This document shows positions 42,603 to 51,784 of a DNA stretch of 53,280 bases, in pieces. Source of the stretch: Desulfobacteraceae bacterium. GTDB taxonomy: Bacteria; Desulfobacterota; Syntrophobacteria; Syntrophobacterales; Syntrophobacteraceae. Position numbers and translations under genes: made by a program. The DNA is taken from contig JAJFVB010000039.1 in the NCBI GenBank assembly GCA_021372055.1, positions 1 through 53,280 on the forward strand, read 5' to 3'. Numbering within the stretch: position 1 is the stretch's first letter; every line of letters starts with the position of its first letter. The notes beneath the pieces were generated by a model. The model was given only the letters and a program-made list of their open reading frames with translations. It had not been told where the DNA came from and made no database searches.

Positions 42603-44258
42603 ATGGAGAATATTTGGCACAAAAGCTACGATCCCGATGTTCCGCGTTTCACGGAATATCCCGAAACCACGCTACCCCGGATCCTCGAGCAGAATGCGCG
42701 CAAGGTGCCGCACAATATCGCCCTGGAGTTTTTCGGCAGGAAAATCACCTACATCCGGTTGTGGGAAGACGTGCTCCGGATGGCCAACGGCCTCAAAGAT
42801 CTCGGGGTGAGGGAAGGCACCCGGATCGCCATCATGCTCCCGAACTGCCCGCAGTGCGTGATTGCCTATTACGCCTCGCTGTGGCTGGGCGCGGTCGTGA
42901 CGATGACCAATCCTCTCTATGTCGAACGGGAGTTGCACCACCACTGGAGCGATTCCGAGGTCGAGTTTCTCTTCGTCCTCGATCACCTCTACCCGCGTGC
43001 GGCAAAGGTCGCCCCCGAAACGTCCATCCGAAAGATCGTTACGACAAGCATCCGCGAGTATCTGCCGTTTCCGCTGAAAATGCTGTACCCGCTCAAAGCC
43101 CGCTTCAAAAGACTCTTTACGGCGGTCCCGTTCGATGGGGCGGGCATTCTCGATTTCGCCCGCCTGATCGGGGAAAACGAACCTCTTCCCGTGCCCTGCG
43201 GGGCAACACCCGATGGTGTTGCGCTTCTCCAGTACACGGGGGGAACGACCGGCACCGCAAAGGGCGCCATGCTCACGCACCGGAACGTCGTCGCAAACGT
43301 CCGTCAACTTGTTTGCTGGTTTCCCGTGCTCCAACAGGGCCGCGAACGTTTCCTCGCCGTGCTGCCCTTCTTCCACGTCTTCGGGCTGACGGTTTCGCTC
43401 AACCTCGCCACCTACACGGGCTCGGCGGTGATCATCATGCCGCGTTTCGACCCGGACCAGCTCATCAAGACGATTGAAAAGACAAAGCCCACCATATTCC
43501 CGGGCGTCCCCGCAATCTATACGGCTCTCATGGCTCACCCGAGAATCGATTCCTTCGATCTTTCATCGATTCGCTTTTGCGTTACCGGCTCCGCGCCCAT
43601 GCCCGTCGAAGTCCTCCGCAAATTCGAAAAAAAGACCGGCAGCATAATCGTGGAAGGCTACGGCCTCTCCGAATGCAGCCCCGTCACCCACGTAAATCCC
43701 ATCCACGGGGTGCGCAAGCCGGGCTCGATAGGCATCCCCCTGCCGGATACCCTGGCAAGAATCGTGGACGCGCAAACCGGGTCGAAGGAAATGCCGCCGG
43801 GGGAAGTGGGAGAACTGGTCGTCCGCGGACCGCAAGTGATGCGCGGCTACTGGAAACGGGATCAGGAGAACCTCGAGACAATCCGCGACGGCTGGCTCCA
43901 TACCGGCGATCTCGCAACAATGGACGAAAACGGCTATTTTTTCATCGTAGACCGCAAGAAAGATCTCATTATCTCTCGCGGGTACAACATTTACCCCAGG
44001 GAAGTGGAGGAGGTCCTCTACGAACATCCCGCGATCCACGACGCGGCCGCCATCGGAGTGCCGGACGCAAAGCGGGGAGAGGCGGTCAAGGTGTTCATCG
44101 TGCCCGCAACCGGCGCAAGTCTCGGCGAGGAGGAAATCCTGCGGTGGTGCCGCGAACGGCTCGCCCCGTATAAGGTTCCGAAGACCATCGAGATTCGGGA
44201 ATCGTTGCCGAAGACCCTGGTGGGCAAGGTCCTGCGCCGGGAACTCCGAAACGGATAG
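42603..44258 (+). CDS. fadD: Long-chain fatty-acyl-CoA ligase (AMP-forming)
   Basis: This 551-aa ANL-superfamily enzyme activates carboxylates to acyl-CoA via acyl-AMP. The P-loop-like A3 motif is LLQYTGGTTGTAKGAML, the A5 motif VEGYGLSE, the A7 motif GWLHTGDLA, the hinge region DRKKDLIISRGYNIYPREVEE, and the A10 lysine lies in LPKTLVGKVLRREL. This matches long-chain ligases of the FadD type. The ATG at 42603 has an aagagg SD. The frame open to 42495 is not needed. Together with the SDR, FabH-like and acyl-CoA dehydrogenase genes nearby it fits fatty-acid metabolism. Confidence 0.9.
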   Translation: MENIWHKSYDPDVPRFTEYPETTLPRILEQNARKVPHNIALEFFGRKITYIRLWEDVLRMANGLKDLGVREGTRIAIMLPNCPQCVIAYYASLWLGAVVTMTNPLYVERELHHHWSDSEVEFLFVLDHLYPRAAKVAPETSIRKIVTTSIREYLPFPLKMLYPLKARFKRLFTAVPFDGAGILDFARLIGENEPLPVPCGATPDGVALLQYTGGTTGTAKGAMLTHRNVVANVRQLVCWFPVLQQGRERFLAVLPFFHVFGLTVSLNLATYTGSAVIIMPRFDPDQLIKTIEKTKPTIFPGVPAIYTALMAHPRIDSFDLSSIRFCVTGSAPMPVEVLRKFEKKTGSIIVEGYGLSECSPVTHVNPIHGVRKPGSIGIPLPDTLARIVDAQTGSKEMPPGEVGELVVRGPQVMRGYWKRDQENLETIRDGWLHTGDLATMDENGYFFIVDRKKDLIISRGYNIYPREVEEVLYEHPAIHDAAAIGVPDAKRGEAVKVFIVPATGASLGEEEILRWCRERLAPYKVPKTIEIRESLPKTLVGKVLRRELRNG

Positions 44259-44354
44259 CGCAAAGCAGGAATGCGCGGGCGATGTCCGGGGGCCGGACCG
44301 ATCCAACGGGCGCCGGGTTCCCGCAAACTCAGCGTTTATCAGGAAATCCCCAGC

Positions 44355-45095
44355 ATGTTCGATTCCCGCAGACTCCTTCCCGAACGCAGATGGCTGCTCT
44401 TCCAGGGCGCAGTGGATTTTTTCGATTTCCAGAATGGACCCTACCCCAGACGCCAGGCGCTCGATCTGGTCGGGAACCGCTATTCACTCGACGCCTTCGA
44501 ACGGATGCTCCTCCGGCGGGGCGTGTACGGGCAGAAGGATGCCCTGAGCCGGCGGGCGAAGCGTGAACTGGGCGACGCATGGCGGAGCGGACTTCTGGTC
44601 GTGGACGGGCACAACGTCCAGATAACGGTCGAAAGCCATATTGAAGGCAAACCGCTCCTCAGATCAAACGATGGAGCGATGCGGGACCTTGCGGGCATGT
44701 CTTCCCGGTTCAGACTCGGAGCCGCCGGGGAGCTTGCCATGGACATGATCTTTCGCTTTCTGGGCGAGTTCCGCCCCCGCGAGGTTGTCTTCCTCTTCGA
44801 CGAACCCATGAGCCGGAGCGGAGAACTGGCGTCGATCTACCGCAGGAGACTCGGTGAAATGAGAATCCCGGGCGACGCCCGGGCGGTCCCGGTGCCCGAA
44901 CGCGAAATGGTTTTAGACGACTGCGTTGCCGCAAGCAGCGACTCAGCCGTGCTCGATGCTTCCGCCCGCTGGCTCGATCTGGCCTGCCGCATCATCGATC
45001 ACTCCGGTTTCGCATCAATCACGGCGGATTTCTCCGCTCTCGTTTCCCGATCCGCCCGCAATCAACTGTTCCGGGAAATCGGGCCCAGCCTCTGA
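44355..45095 (+). CDS. DUF434/DUF5616 protein
   Basis: This 246-aa protein starts with an N-terminal DUF434-like segment (PYPRRQALDLVGNRYSLDAFERMLLRRGVY) and continues with a DUF5616-like domain (LLVVDGHNVQITVES, VVFLFDEPMSRSGELA, DCVAASSDSAVLDAS). The two occur together in archaea and scattered bacteria, often with conserved Asp residues (VVDGHN, FDEP, SDSAVLD) that resemble a PIN/NYN-type nuclease site. A nuclease role is an inference. The preferred start is the ATG at 44355. It is the third plus-strand gene after the ligase with no obvious shared function. Confidence 0.7.
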   Translation: MFDSRRLLPERRWLLFQGAVDFFDFQNGPYPRRQALDLVGNRYSLDAFERMLLRRGVYGQKDALSRRAKRELGDAWRSGLLVVDGHNVQITVESHIEGKPLLRSNDGAMRDLAGMSSRFRLGAAGELAMDMIFRFLGEFRPREVVFLFDEPMSRSGELASIYRRRLGEMRIPGDARAVPVPEREMVLDDCVAASSDSAVLDASARWLDLACRIIDHSGFASITADFSALVSRSARNQLFREIGPSL

Positions 45096-45106
45096 TGCCA
45101 ATGAGA

Positions 45107-45192
45107 GTTCAAGATGGTACCAGGCTTTCAGACCGCGCGGAGCCTGCTCCCCGCATCCCGCACGCAGTTGCGCTGCTCATTCCGGAGCTTGC
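45107..45192 (+). repeat. Dispersed repeat, copy A (short)
   Basis: Begins gttcaaga and holds gcggagcctgctccccgca, a small dyad, then ccgcacgcagttgcgctgctca. It matches copy C (52112-52287) over its first ~80 bases with scattered changes. The rest of 45096-45403 shows no gene. Confidence 0.6.
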
Positions 45193-45310
45193 GTCGGGCC
45201 TCCCGCGATCGCGCACGGAGGGCTTATTGCTCCACTCTCTTGAATTCCCCGAGTCAAATTGAAAGACCGCACATCCGTCCCGGCTGAAAAGTCCGCCGGT
45301 CCATTCGCCC

Positions 45311-45339
45311 TTGTCAAATACCCCAAGCTGTGCTAGCAA
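45311..45339 (+). promoter_or_regulatory. Possible promoter of the DUF1015 gene
   Basis: TTGTCA (45311-45316) and TAGCAA (45334-45339) lie 17 bp apart, 65 bp ahead of the start codon. The -10 is weak. Confidence 0.35.
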
Positions 45340-45403
45340 AAGTGCCTCGCGGAAGAGTTTCCCCGTTGACAACGCTCATTCTCGATGAAAGGACCCGCCG
45401 CTC

Positions 45404-46747
45404 ATGGCTGACATCGCCCCGTTCAGGGGATTGCACTACAATCAGGAAATCATCCCCGACCTCGCTGAAGTCGTCATTCCTCCATACGATGTTATATCGC
45501 CAGACGAACAGGCGGCCTTTCACGCGAAACATCCCTATAACATGATACGGCTCGAGCTCGGCCAACGTACCCCCGAAGACTCGGAGGAAAACAACCCGCA
45601 CACGCGGGCGGCCGCGTTCATGAAACAGTGGGAGCGCCAGCGGGTACTGGTCCGGAATCCGAAACCGGCCCTCTACTACTATGAGATGGACTACAGCGAC
45701 GCACCCGGCGTGCAGAAGACCCGCAACGGGTTCGTATGCGCTCTTCGGCTCGAAGATTTTTCCTCGGGCGGAGTGAAGCCCCACGAGAGAACCTTCCAGG
45801 CGGTAAAAGACGAGCGGTTTTCCCTCATGCGCGCGTGCAACGCCAATCTGAGCGCGGTGTTCGCTCTCTATTCCGATCCCGGCCAAGACGTCCGGAAGGC
45901 CTTGGCCGCAGGCCGGGGCGGCGAACCCACGATGTCTTTCACCGACGACTCCGGTCTCACGCACAGGGTCTGGGCCGTTTCGGACGCGGCGGCAGTGGAT
46001 CGGGTCCGCTCTTTGATGCGGGAAAAGGCGATATTCATAGCCGATGGGCATCACCGCTACGAGACGGCGCTGAACTACCGGAACGCGCGACGCAGGGAAA
46101 GTGGAAGCGCCAATCCCAACGCCTCCTACGAATTCGTCATGATGTACCTCTCGGACATGGACCAGAGCGGGCTCACCATTCTGCCCACCCACCGCCTCCT
46201 CGGGAGCCTCGGCGGACTGGACCCGGAGAGTTTCCTCCAAAAGGCCTCGCCTTTTTTCGAGATCCGGAGATTCGAGACCGCAAACGGCGGAGAACTGAAG
46301 TGGAAACGCGCCATCGTCGCCGGAGGCATGGAGAGGGAAATTGCCATAGGCTTTTATTGCCGCGCGGCCGGCGCCGTTCATGTGCTATCGGCCAAAAAAG
46401 ACGAGGTCGAGTCGCGGCTCAAGGCCAAAGGGATTGCAGCGCCCCTTCGCGCCCTCGACGTCGTTGTTCTCGATCAGGTGATACTCAGGGACCTTCTGGG
46501 CCTTTCGGACGAATTCCTCGCGGACTCCTCCAATATCAGCTTCACACACGATTTTGCCGGAGCGCTCGAAGCCGTGAAATCCGGCCGGTTCGACGCGGGA
46601 TTTTTCATCAACCCGACCCGGATCGAACAGGTGCGGGACGTTGCGAGCGCCGGGCTGATAATGCCCCACAAATCGACTTACTTTTATCCGAAAGTGAGCA
46701 GTGGTCTTGTTATCAACCCTCTCTCACCAGATGAGGAAATACTCTGA
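45404..46747 (+). CDS. DUF1015-family protein
   Basis: This 447-aa protein matches the DUF1015 family throughout: FRGLHYNQE...IPPYDVIS near the start, PHERTF in the first third, the conserved IADGHHRYETAL in the middle, MYLSDMDQSGLTILPTHRLL, and HKSTYFYPKVSSGLVINPL at the end. It is a widespread cytosolic family of unknown function, often beside serine/phosphoserine genes, sometimes described as SerC/HipA-related. It is followed by a TrmN6-like gene that overlaps its stop codon. Confidence 0.9.
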   Translation: MADIAPFRGLHYNQEIIPDLAEVVIPPYDVISPDEQAAFHAKHPYNMIRLELGQRTPEDSEENNPHTRAAAFMKQWERQRVLVRNPKPALYYYEMDYSDAPGVQKTRNGFVCALRLEDFSSGGVKPHERTFQAVKDERFSLMRACNANLSAVFALYSDPGQDVRKALAAGRGGEPTMSFTDDSGLTHRVWAVSDAAAVDRVRSLMREKAIFIADGHHRYETALNYRNARRRESGSANPNASYEFVMMYLSDMDQSGLTILPTHRLLGSLGGLDPESFLQKASPFFEIRRFETANGGELKWKRAIVAGGMEREIAIGFYCRAAGAVHVLSAKKDEVESRLKAKGIAAPLRALDVVVLDQVILRDLLGLSDEFLADSSNISFTHDFAGALEAVKSGRFDAGFFINPTRIEQVRDVASAGLIMPHKSTYFYPKVSSGLVINPLSPDEEIL

Positions 46748-47478
46748 CAGAGGAAAACCGACCGCTGACATGCGACAGCCTTTTCAACGGCAGGCTCACC
46801 GTCTGCCAGGAGCAGAAGGGCTACCGCTTTTCTCTCGACGCGGTCCTGCTCGCGGGCCTCAGCGACGTAAAGCCTGAAGACCGGGTCATCGAGCTGGGAA
46901 CCGGATGCGGCGTTGTTCCGCTGGTCCTTGCACACAGGCGGGCGACGGGGCGGAGGATCGTCGGAATCGAGATTCAACCCGAGCTTGCCCGTCTTGCACA
47001 GGGCAATGTCGAATCAAACGGGCTTACCGAACGCGTGGAAATCCTCCAGTTGGATCTTCGGCTGGCGGCATCCTCCTTTCCCTCCGGGAGTTTCGACCTC
47101 CTGCTCAGCAACCCGCCCTACCGGAGACCGGGCACCGGGCGCGTAAATCCCGACCGGCAAAAAGCCATCGCCCGCCATGAACTCGCGGCGACGCTACCCG
47201 ACGTTTTCGCCGCCGCCCGCCACCTCCTGCCGCAGGGCGGCCGCGCGACTCTCGTATACCCCGCGACTCGACTCGGCCACCTCATCGAATCGGCGCTCGC
47301 TCAGGGCTTCAGCCCGAAACGGTTGACCCTCATTTACTCCCGTCCCGGAGGACCCGGCCGGCTTGCTCATCTCGAGGTTCGGAAGGGAGGCGGCGAAGAG
47401 CTTCGAGTCGAGCCTCCCTTTTACGTCTATCGCGAGGACGGCAAATACTCGGACCGGATGCTCAAGCTCTACGAATAA
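46744..47478 (+). CDS. TrmN6-like tRNA (adenine37-N6) methyltransferase (CTG start)
   Basis: This 244-aa class I methyltransferase resembles the enzyme modifying A37 of tRNA-Val. It has the N-terminal motif LTVCQEQKGYRFSLDAVLLA, SAM-binding IELGTGCGVVPLVLA, GIEIQPELARLAQGN and the catalytic NPPY (LLSNPPYRRP). The only ATG/GTG/TTG in frame is a GTG at 47035, which would remove the SAM site, so it cannot be the true start. An in-frame stop at 46732-46734 leaves only a CTG at 46744. It overlaps the upstream stop and has agga six to seven bases before it. Translational coupling to DUF1015 would help initiation. Confidence 0.8.
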   Translation: MTEENRPLTCDSLFNGRLTVCQEQKGYRFSLDAVLLAGLSDVKPEDRVIELGTGCGVVPLVLAHRRATGRRIVGIEIQPELARLAQGNVESNGLTERVEILQLDLRLAASSFPSGSFDLLLSNPPYRRPGTGRVNPDRQKAIARHELAATLPDVFAAARHLLPQGGRATLVYPATRLGHLIESALAQGFSPKRLTLIYSRPGGPGRLAHLEVRKGGGEELRVEPPFYVYREDGKYSDRMLKLYE

Positions 47479-47552
47479 TCGGGCATGGCGAAAACACCCC
47501 TTCCGATTTGCCTCGGAATTGGTTTAAATAGGCGCCGAAAGGATTTTTGAAA

Positions 47553-48344
47553 ATGGATCTTGGTCTCAAGGACAAAGTGGCTTTTGTCGCCGGAGGAAGC
47601 AAGGGACTGGGCAAAGCCTCCGCCCTCGAACTGAGCAGGGAGGGCGCCAGGGTGGCCATCTGCTCGCGGGACAATCCCGACCTCCCGCGGGCCGTTGAAG
47701 AGATTCGCGAACTGACCGGGGGCGAGGTGATCGGAATACCCGCCGATCTCACCGTGTCCGAAGAAGCCGCTGCTTTCATCCGGAAGGGAATCGACCACTT
47801 CGGAACCGTCGATATCCTGGTCAACAACGCAGGCGGCCCTCCCGTCAAGAAATTTCTGGAAATAGACGAAGAATTGTGGAATCTTGGCTTTCGCCTGAAT
47901 CTGCTGAGCACGATCACCATGACTCGCGAAGCCGTTCCCGTGATGATGAAAAAACGATGGGGCCGGATTATCAATCTGACGTCCGTCTCCGTAAAGCAGC
48001 CTATCGAGGGACTGATCCTGTCCAACACGATCCGGCTCGGAGTCGTCGGGCTTGCCAAAACCCTATCCAACGAGCTTGCCCCCTATAACATAACCGTCAA
48101 TAACGTATGCCCCGCCTATGCCATGACGGAACGCGTCCGCACTCTCTCCGAGGACATTGCCCGCACGCAGGGCATTACGCCCGAGGCGGTCATCGGCCGA
48201 TGGGAGTCCCAGATTGCGCTGCAGCGGCTAGGAAAACCGGAAGAGGTGGCCGCTCTGGTCGCCTTTCTCGCCTCCGAGCGCGCCGGGTTCATCACCGGCG
48301 ATTCCATCCAGATAGACGGCGGCTTTTACAAGGGAATCATGTAG
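47553..48344 (+). CDS. Short-chain dehydrogenase/reductase with altered active site
   Basis: This 263-aa SDR begins with LKDKVAFVAGGSKGLGKASAL (NAD(P)-binding GxxxGxG), then DILVNNAGG and INLTSVSV (catalytic Ser region). The YxxxK pair is missing: the equivalent stretch is LSNTIRLGVVGLAKTL, with Ser/Asn and Arg instead. The C-terminus IQIDGGFYKG is normal. A recurrent FabG-like subfamily carries this SNxxR variant. It is annotated as 3-oxoacyl-ACP reductase, but its catalysis is not clear. It is followed by a FabH-like gene, suggesting fatty-acid or polyketide-like chemistry. Confidence 0.8.
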   Translation: MDLGLKDKVAFVAGGSKGLGKASALELSREGARVAICSRDNPDLPRAVEEIRELTGGEVIGIPADLTVSEEAAAFIRKGIDHFGTVDILVNNAGGPPVKKFLEIDEELWNLGFRLNLLSTITMTREAVPVMMKKRWGRIINLTSVSVKQPIEGLILSNTIRLGVVGLAKTLSNELAPYNITVNNVCPAYAMTERVRTLSEDIARTQGITPEAVIGRWESQIALQRLGKPEEVAALVAFLASERAGFITGDSIQIDGGFYKGIM

Positions 48345-48358
48345 AGGTTAAAAATCCT

Positions 48359-49360
48359 ATGTCCAAACGCTCTGCCTACATACGCTCAATCGGCCGCTAC
48401 CTCCCCGAACGGAAGCTCACGAACGGCGATTTCGAAGAAATGGTGGACACCACAGACGAATGGATCCTGAGCAGGACCGGGATTCACGAACGCAGGATCC
48501 TCGACCCCGGCCTGGGAAACTCCTACATGGCCGCTCCCGCGGCAAAGGAATGCCTCGAACGGGCGGGAGTCGATCCTGAGGAGATAGACACCATCATCGT
48601 CGGAACGGTGACTCCCGATATGGTTTTCCCATCGACCTCGTGCGTGGTGCAAAAGGCCATCGGGGCAAAAAACGCGTTTGCCCTCGATATCAACGCGGGC
48701 TGCTGCGGATTTCTCTATTCCCTGACCGTTGCCACCCAGATGATAGAATCCGGGCGAATGAACAAGGTGCTCGTGATCGGCAGCGATGTCATGAGCACGA
48801 TTACCGACTATACCGACAGGAACACCTGTGTTCTTTTCGGAGATGCCGCGGCGGCGGTGCTTCTGGAAGCGTGCGGCGAACCCGGATATGGAATTCTTGA
48901 TTTCATCCTCCATACGGACGGGGCCGGGGAGGAACATCTGTACATGAAGGCGGGGGGAAGCCGCAGGCCGTCCAGTCTCGAAACGGTCACGAACCGCGAG
49001 CATTTCATCCATCAGGACGGGCCAAGCGTTTTCAAGACAGCGGTCATCGAGATGGCAAACGTCTCCGCTGAAATACTCGAAAAGAACGGCCTTACAGGCG
49101 ATGACATCAGTCTGTTCGTGCCGCATCAGGCGAACCACCGTATCATCGATGCCGCCGCAAGGCGCATGGGCATCGACAAGGGAAAAGTCGTCATCAATAT
49201 CTCGAAGTATGGAAATACGACCTCCGCGACCATTCCTCTCGCGCTCTACGAAGCGGTCGTGGAAAAGACGCACAGGGTTACTCGGGGCGACTATGTCGTG
49301 ATGTCGGCATTCGGGGCCGGCTACACCTGGGGCAGCATCCTGCTCCGCTGGTACGAGTAG
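48359..49360 (+). CDS. 3-oxoacyl-ACP synthase III (FabH-like)
   Basis: This 333-aa condensing enzyme has N-terminal RTGIHERRI, the active-site Cys near 115 in INAGCCGFLYSL, His in VPHQANHRI and Asn in KYGNTTSATIP, making the Cys-His-Asn triad of FabH. GAGYTWGSILLRW at the end is typical. The reaction is condensation of acyl-CoA with malonyl-ACP. The ATG at 48359 lies 15 bp after the SDR stop. The frame open to 48107 is in the SDR gene and not used. It may be a secondary KAS III for special acyl chains rather than the housekeeping FabH. Confidence 0.88.
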   Translation: MSKRSAYIRSIGRYLPERKLTNGDFEEMVDTTDEWILSRTGIHERRILDPGLGNSYMAAPAAKECLERAGVDPEEIDTIIVGTVTPDMVFPSTSCVVQKAIGAKNAFALDINAGCCGFLYSLTVATQMIESGRMNKVLVIGSDVMSTITDYTDRNTCVLFGDAAAAVLLEACGEPGYGILDFILHTDGAGEEHLYMKAGGSRRPSSLETVTNREHFIHQDGPSVFKTAVIEMANVSAEILEKNGLTGDDISLFVPHQANHRIIDAAARRMGIDKGKVVINISKYGNTTSATIPLALYEAVVEKTHRVTRGDYVVMSAFGAGYTWGSILLRWYE

Positions 49361-49396
49361 CGACAGCCTTCAGGGAGAGTCCTGATACGCAGCTGC

Positions 49397-49542
49397 GTTC
49401 AAGAATGTTCCAGGGAACGCTTTGAAAAGCGCGGGGAGCTGTCCCCCCCCCTCGCCGCTACACGGCTCATTTTGCGGGGGTGCGGGGGAATCATTCCCCC
49501 GCTCTTTGATATCCTGAGTGGCATCAACTTGAACGCAATCCG
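49397..49542 (+). repeat. Dispersed repeat, copy B
   Basis: From gttcaagaat to aacgcaatccg. It shares acgctttgaaaag, cggggagct, ctcatttt, gggggaatcattcccccgct and ctttgatatcctgag with copy C. The ggggaatcattcccc part is itself a dyad. It fills the space between the FabH-like gene and the ModE-like gene. Confidence 0.65.
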
Positions 49543-49582
49543 GTGTAAATCCACGGATCAGGGGATGTTCGAGGCGGAGACT

Positions 49583-49993
49583 ATGGAACAACCTAAGAAA
49601 CTTGCCGTAAAATCGAAGATCTGGATCGAAGATGAGAATGGAGGCGCCGTATTTGGGGCCGGCCGCCTCTATATTCTCCAGGCGGTCGCAAAAAGCGGCT
49701 CGATTCACTCGGCCGCATCGGAGCTGCACATGAGCTACCGTGCGGTGTGGGGGAAGATCAGGGCTACGGAAAAACGGTTGGGGCGGCCGCTTCTCGACAA
49801 AAAAACGGGAGGCGTTCAGGGGGGCGGCTCGATGCTCACGCCTTTTGCCATGGAGATCATCAAAAGATTCGAAAAGCTCTCGGCACTCACCAGAGACTCC
49901 GCAGACGAACTCTTCCGCGACCTCTTCATCACGGACATGCCCGAAGCCTCTCCTCTTCCTCCTGAAGCAGATCCCAAGACCGACAAACAATAG
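49583..49993 (+). CDS. ModE-like winged-helix regulator (N-terminal domain only)
   Basis: This 136-aa protein has GAGRLYILQAVAKSGSIHSAA and ELHMSYRAVWGKIRATEKRLG, the LysR-like winged helix of ModE, with KTGGVQGGGSMLTPFAMEII as the following wing and helix. The molybdate-binding C-terminal MOP domains of full ModE are absent. The tail is short and acidic. Such stand-alone ModE-N proteins probably regulate molybdenum or tungsten genes, but the ligand is not known. I chose the ATG at 49583; an ATG at 49565 is the alternative. Confidence 0.82.
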   Translation: MEQPKKLAVKSKIWIEDENGGAVFGAGRLYILQAVAKSGSIHSAASELHMSYRAVWGKIRATEKRLGRPLLDKKTGGVQGGGSMLTPFAMEIIKRFEKLSALTRDSADELFRDLFITDMPEASPLPPEADPKTDKQ

Positions 49994-49994
49994 T

Positions 49995-50040
49995 GGGGGA
50001 GATCCCCGGAACAATTTCCGGCTCTCCCCCCGTCCCTTTT
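49995..50040 (+). terminator. Terminator of the ModE-like gene
   Basis: gggggaga (49995-50002) pairs with tctccccc (50023-50030) and ccggaa with ttccgg inside, followed by cgtccctttt. It may also serve the convergent Kef-type gene. Confidence 0.65.
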
Positions 50041-50047
50041 ACGGAAC

Positions 50048-51784
50048 TCAGCCGAGCACTTCGCTTCTGGACCTGATGCGGTTCAGCTCCTGCCGCCTGA
50101 GATCCGTCAAAGGCTGGTCGAGGCACGCAAGGATTGCCTCCGCCGCATGAAGCGAAGAGTGAATCCGCGGCACAAAAACAAAATCGGCGCCCGCCTCATA
50201 GAGTTCAATGGCCGACTGCATGGTGTTGGCGGTCACGACGACCTTGGCATCCGGGCAGAGGCGTCTGGCCAGACCGAGTATTTTCTCGTTCGTGGTTCCG
50301 CGAAGAATCGAGTCGGGAATGGAGCTCACGATCACCTTCGCGCAGTCGATATGGGCGTGCTGCAGGGTGTCAACACTCGCTATGTCGCCGTAGATGCACG
50401 AGACGTTGCGCTTGTTGAGTTCCGAATGGACAATCGGGTTGAAGTCGATGACCAGCATCTTATCCGTGACATTGTCGACCCGCTTGGCCTGAAGCGTTTG
50501 GATTTCGCAAAGGATCGAACTCGCCTCGCGGAAAAACCCGAGAAAGATGACGTCCTTGGGTTCCTCCACATCCCCCGTGCCGGTCTTGACGTCCCCGATA
50601 TCGCGTATGCCGACCAGGCTCAAAAAGGATGCCAGACGCTTCTGGATCTGATGATTGTACTGGATCATGTACGTCGAAAGAACCGAGGTCAGAGCGAACA
50701 CGAAAGTCAGAATTCCGACGATATGCGCATCGATATGCTTGAACTGAAGTCCCAGGACCGCGATGACCAGGGAGAACTCGCTCATCTGCGACAGGTTTAT
50801 CGATGGGATCAGGCTTGCCCGGAGGCCGTTTCTCAGGAGGTAGAGAACCGGGAAAATCGACAGGAGTCTCGTCAGAATCAAAAAAACGGACAGCAGCGCC
50901 GCGTAGGAGACGAGCGAGAAAGTAGGCATCGGAATGGACAGCCCGAGGCCGACGAAAAACAGGGTCACGAAAAAATCCCTGATGTTTATCACCTTTGAAA
51001 TGACGTCAACGTTGTACGGAAATGTCGACAGGGATATGCCCGCAACGAGTGCTCCCATTTCACGGGAGAGCCCCATTACGCCCGCGAGCCCGGCAATAAG
51101 GAAACACCAGGCGATGGCCGTAACGAGCAGCAGTTCCGGAATTTTGGCGACGAACGAAAAAACACGGGCAAGCAGATACTTGCTGATCGCAAGACTGACA
51201 AGGACAATCCCCGCCCCTTTGACAAAGGACAGAAGGATGCTCGATATTTCGGGATTGAGAAGGTTCGGCTGAACGGAAAGAAAGAGGATCGCCCAGATAT
51301 CCTGGAAAACCAGAATGCCAAGGGTTATCCGCCCGGGCAGAGTCGTCAGCTCGAATTTGTCGTAGAGCAGCTTCACGACTATCATGGTGCTGCTGAGGGA
51401 GAGTGCGACCGCCAGGTACAAGGCGTCGAAGCGCCCGTTGCCGAGCTGGAAACCGATGAGAATAAAGAATCCGATTCCCAGAAAGGCACAGAGCAGAAAC
51501 TGGGAAACTCCGGAAACCACAAGAGTGCGGCCCGCCGACAGGAGTTTTTTCAAATCGATTTCGAGACCGATAATAAAGAGAAGAAGGATCAAACCGATCT
51601 CCGATATGAGACCGATATTCTCCTCGCTTTCGATCAGACCGAATCCGATCTTCGGCCCAAGGGCAATTCCCGCCAGCAGGTATGCAAGGATCAGCGGCTG
51701 CTTCAAGGCTTTAGCTATAAGTGCAAAAGCAGTTGCAACTATGATTGCAAGTCCTATGTGAGATAATAAATCAACTTCATGCAT
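50048..51784 (-). CDS. Kef-type K+/H+ antiporter (CPA2 with TrkA-N domain)
   Basis: This 578-aa protein starts with about 12-13 transmembrane helices of the CPA2 antiporter fold: LAYLLAGIALGP, LLFIIGLEIDLKKL and FQDIWAILFL, the CPA2-type Asp region. A Rossmann NAD-binding RCK/TrkA-N domain follows at about residue 415 (DVIFLGFFREASSILCEI...), with KMLVIDFNP and VIVSSIPD strands. It should export K+ in exchange for H+, gated by NADH or thiol adducts in relatives. There is no KefF-type partner beside it. Confidence 0.88.
   Translation of the reverse strand: MHEVDLLSHIGLAIIVATAFALIAKALKQPLILAYLLAGIALGPKIGFGLIESEENIGLISEIGLILLLFIIGLEIDLKKLLSAGRTLVVSGVSQFLLCAFLGIGFFILIGFQLGNGRFDALYLAVALSLSSTMIVVKLLYDKFELTTLPGRITLGILVFQDIWAILFLSVQPNLLNPEISSILLSFVKGAGIVLVSLAISKYLLARVFSFVAKIPELLLVTAIAWCFLIAGLAGVMGLSREMGALVAGISLSTFPYNVDVISKVINIRDFFVTLFFVGLGLSIPMPTFSLVSYAALLSVFLILTRLLSIFPVLYLLRNGLRASLIPSINLSQMSEFSLVIAVLGLQFKHIDAHIVGILTFVFALTSVLSTYMIQYNHQIQKRLASFLSLVGIRDIGDVKTGTGDVEEPKDVIFLGFFREASSILCEIQTLQAKRVDNVTDKMLVIDFNPIVHSELNKRNVSCIYGDIASVDTLQHAHIDCAKVIVSSIPDSILRGTTNEKILGLARRLCPDAKVVVTANTMQSAIELYEAGADFVFVPRIHSSLHAAEAILACLDQPLTDLRRQELNRIRSRSEVLG

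Noticed and set aside
47035..47478. TrmN6-like gene starting at GTG 47035
   Set aside because: This would remove the SAM-binding IELGTGCG motif and half of the Rossmann fold encoded in frame upstream.
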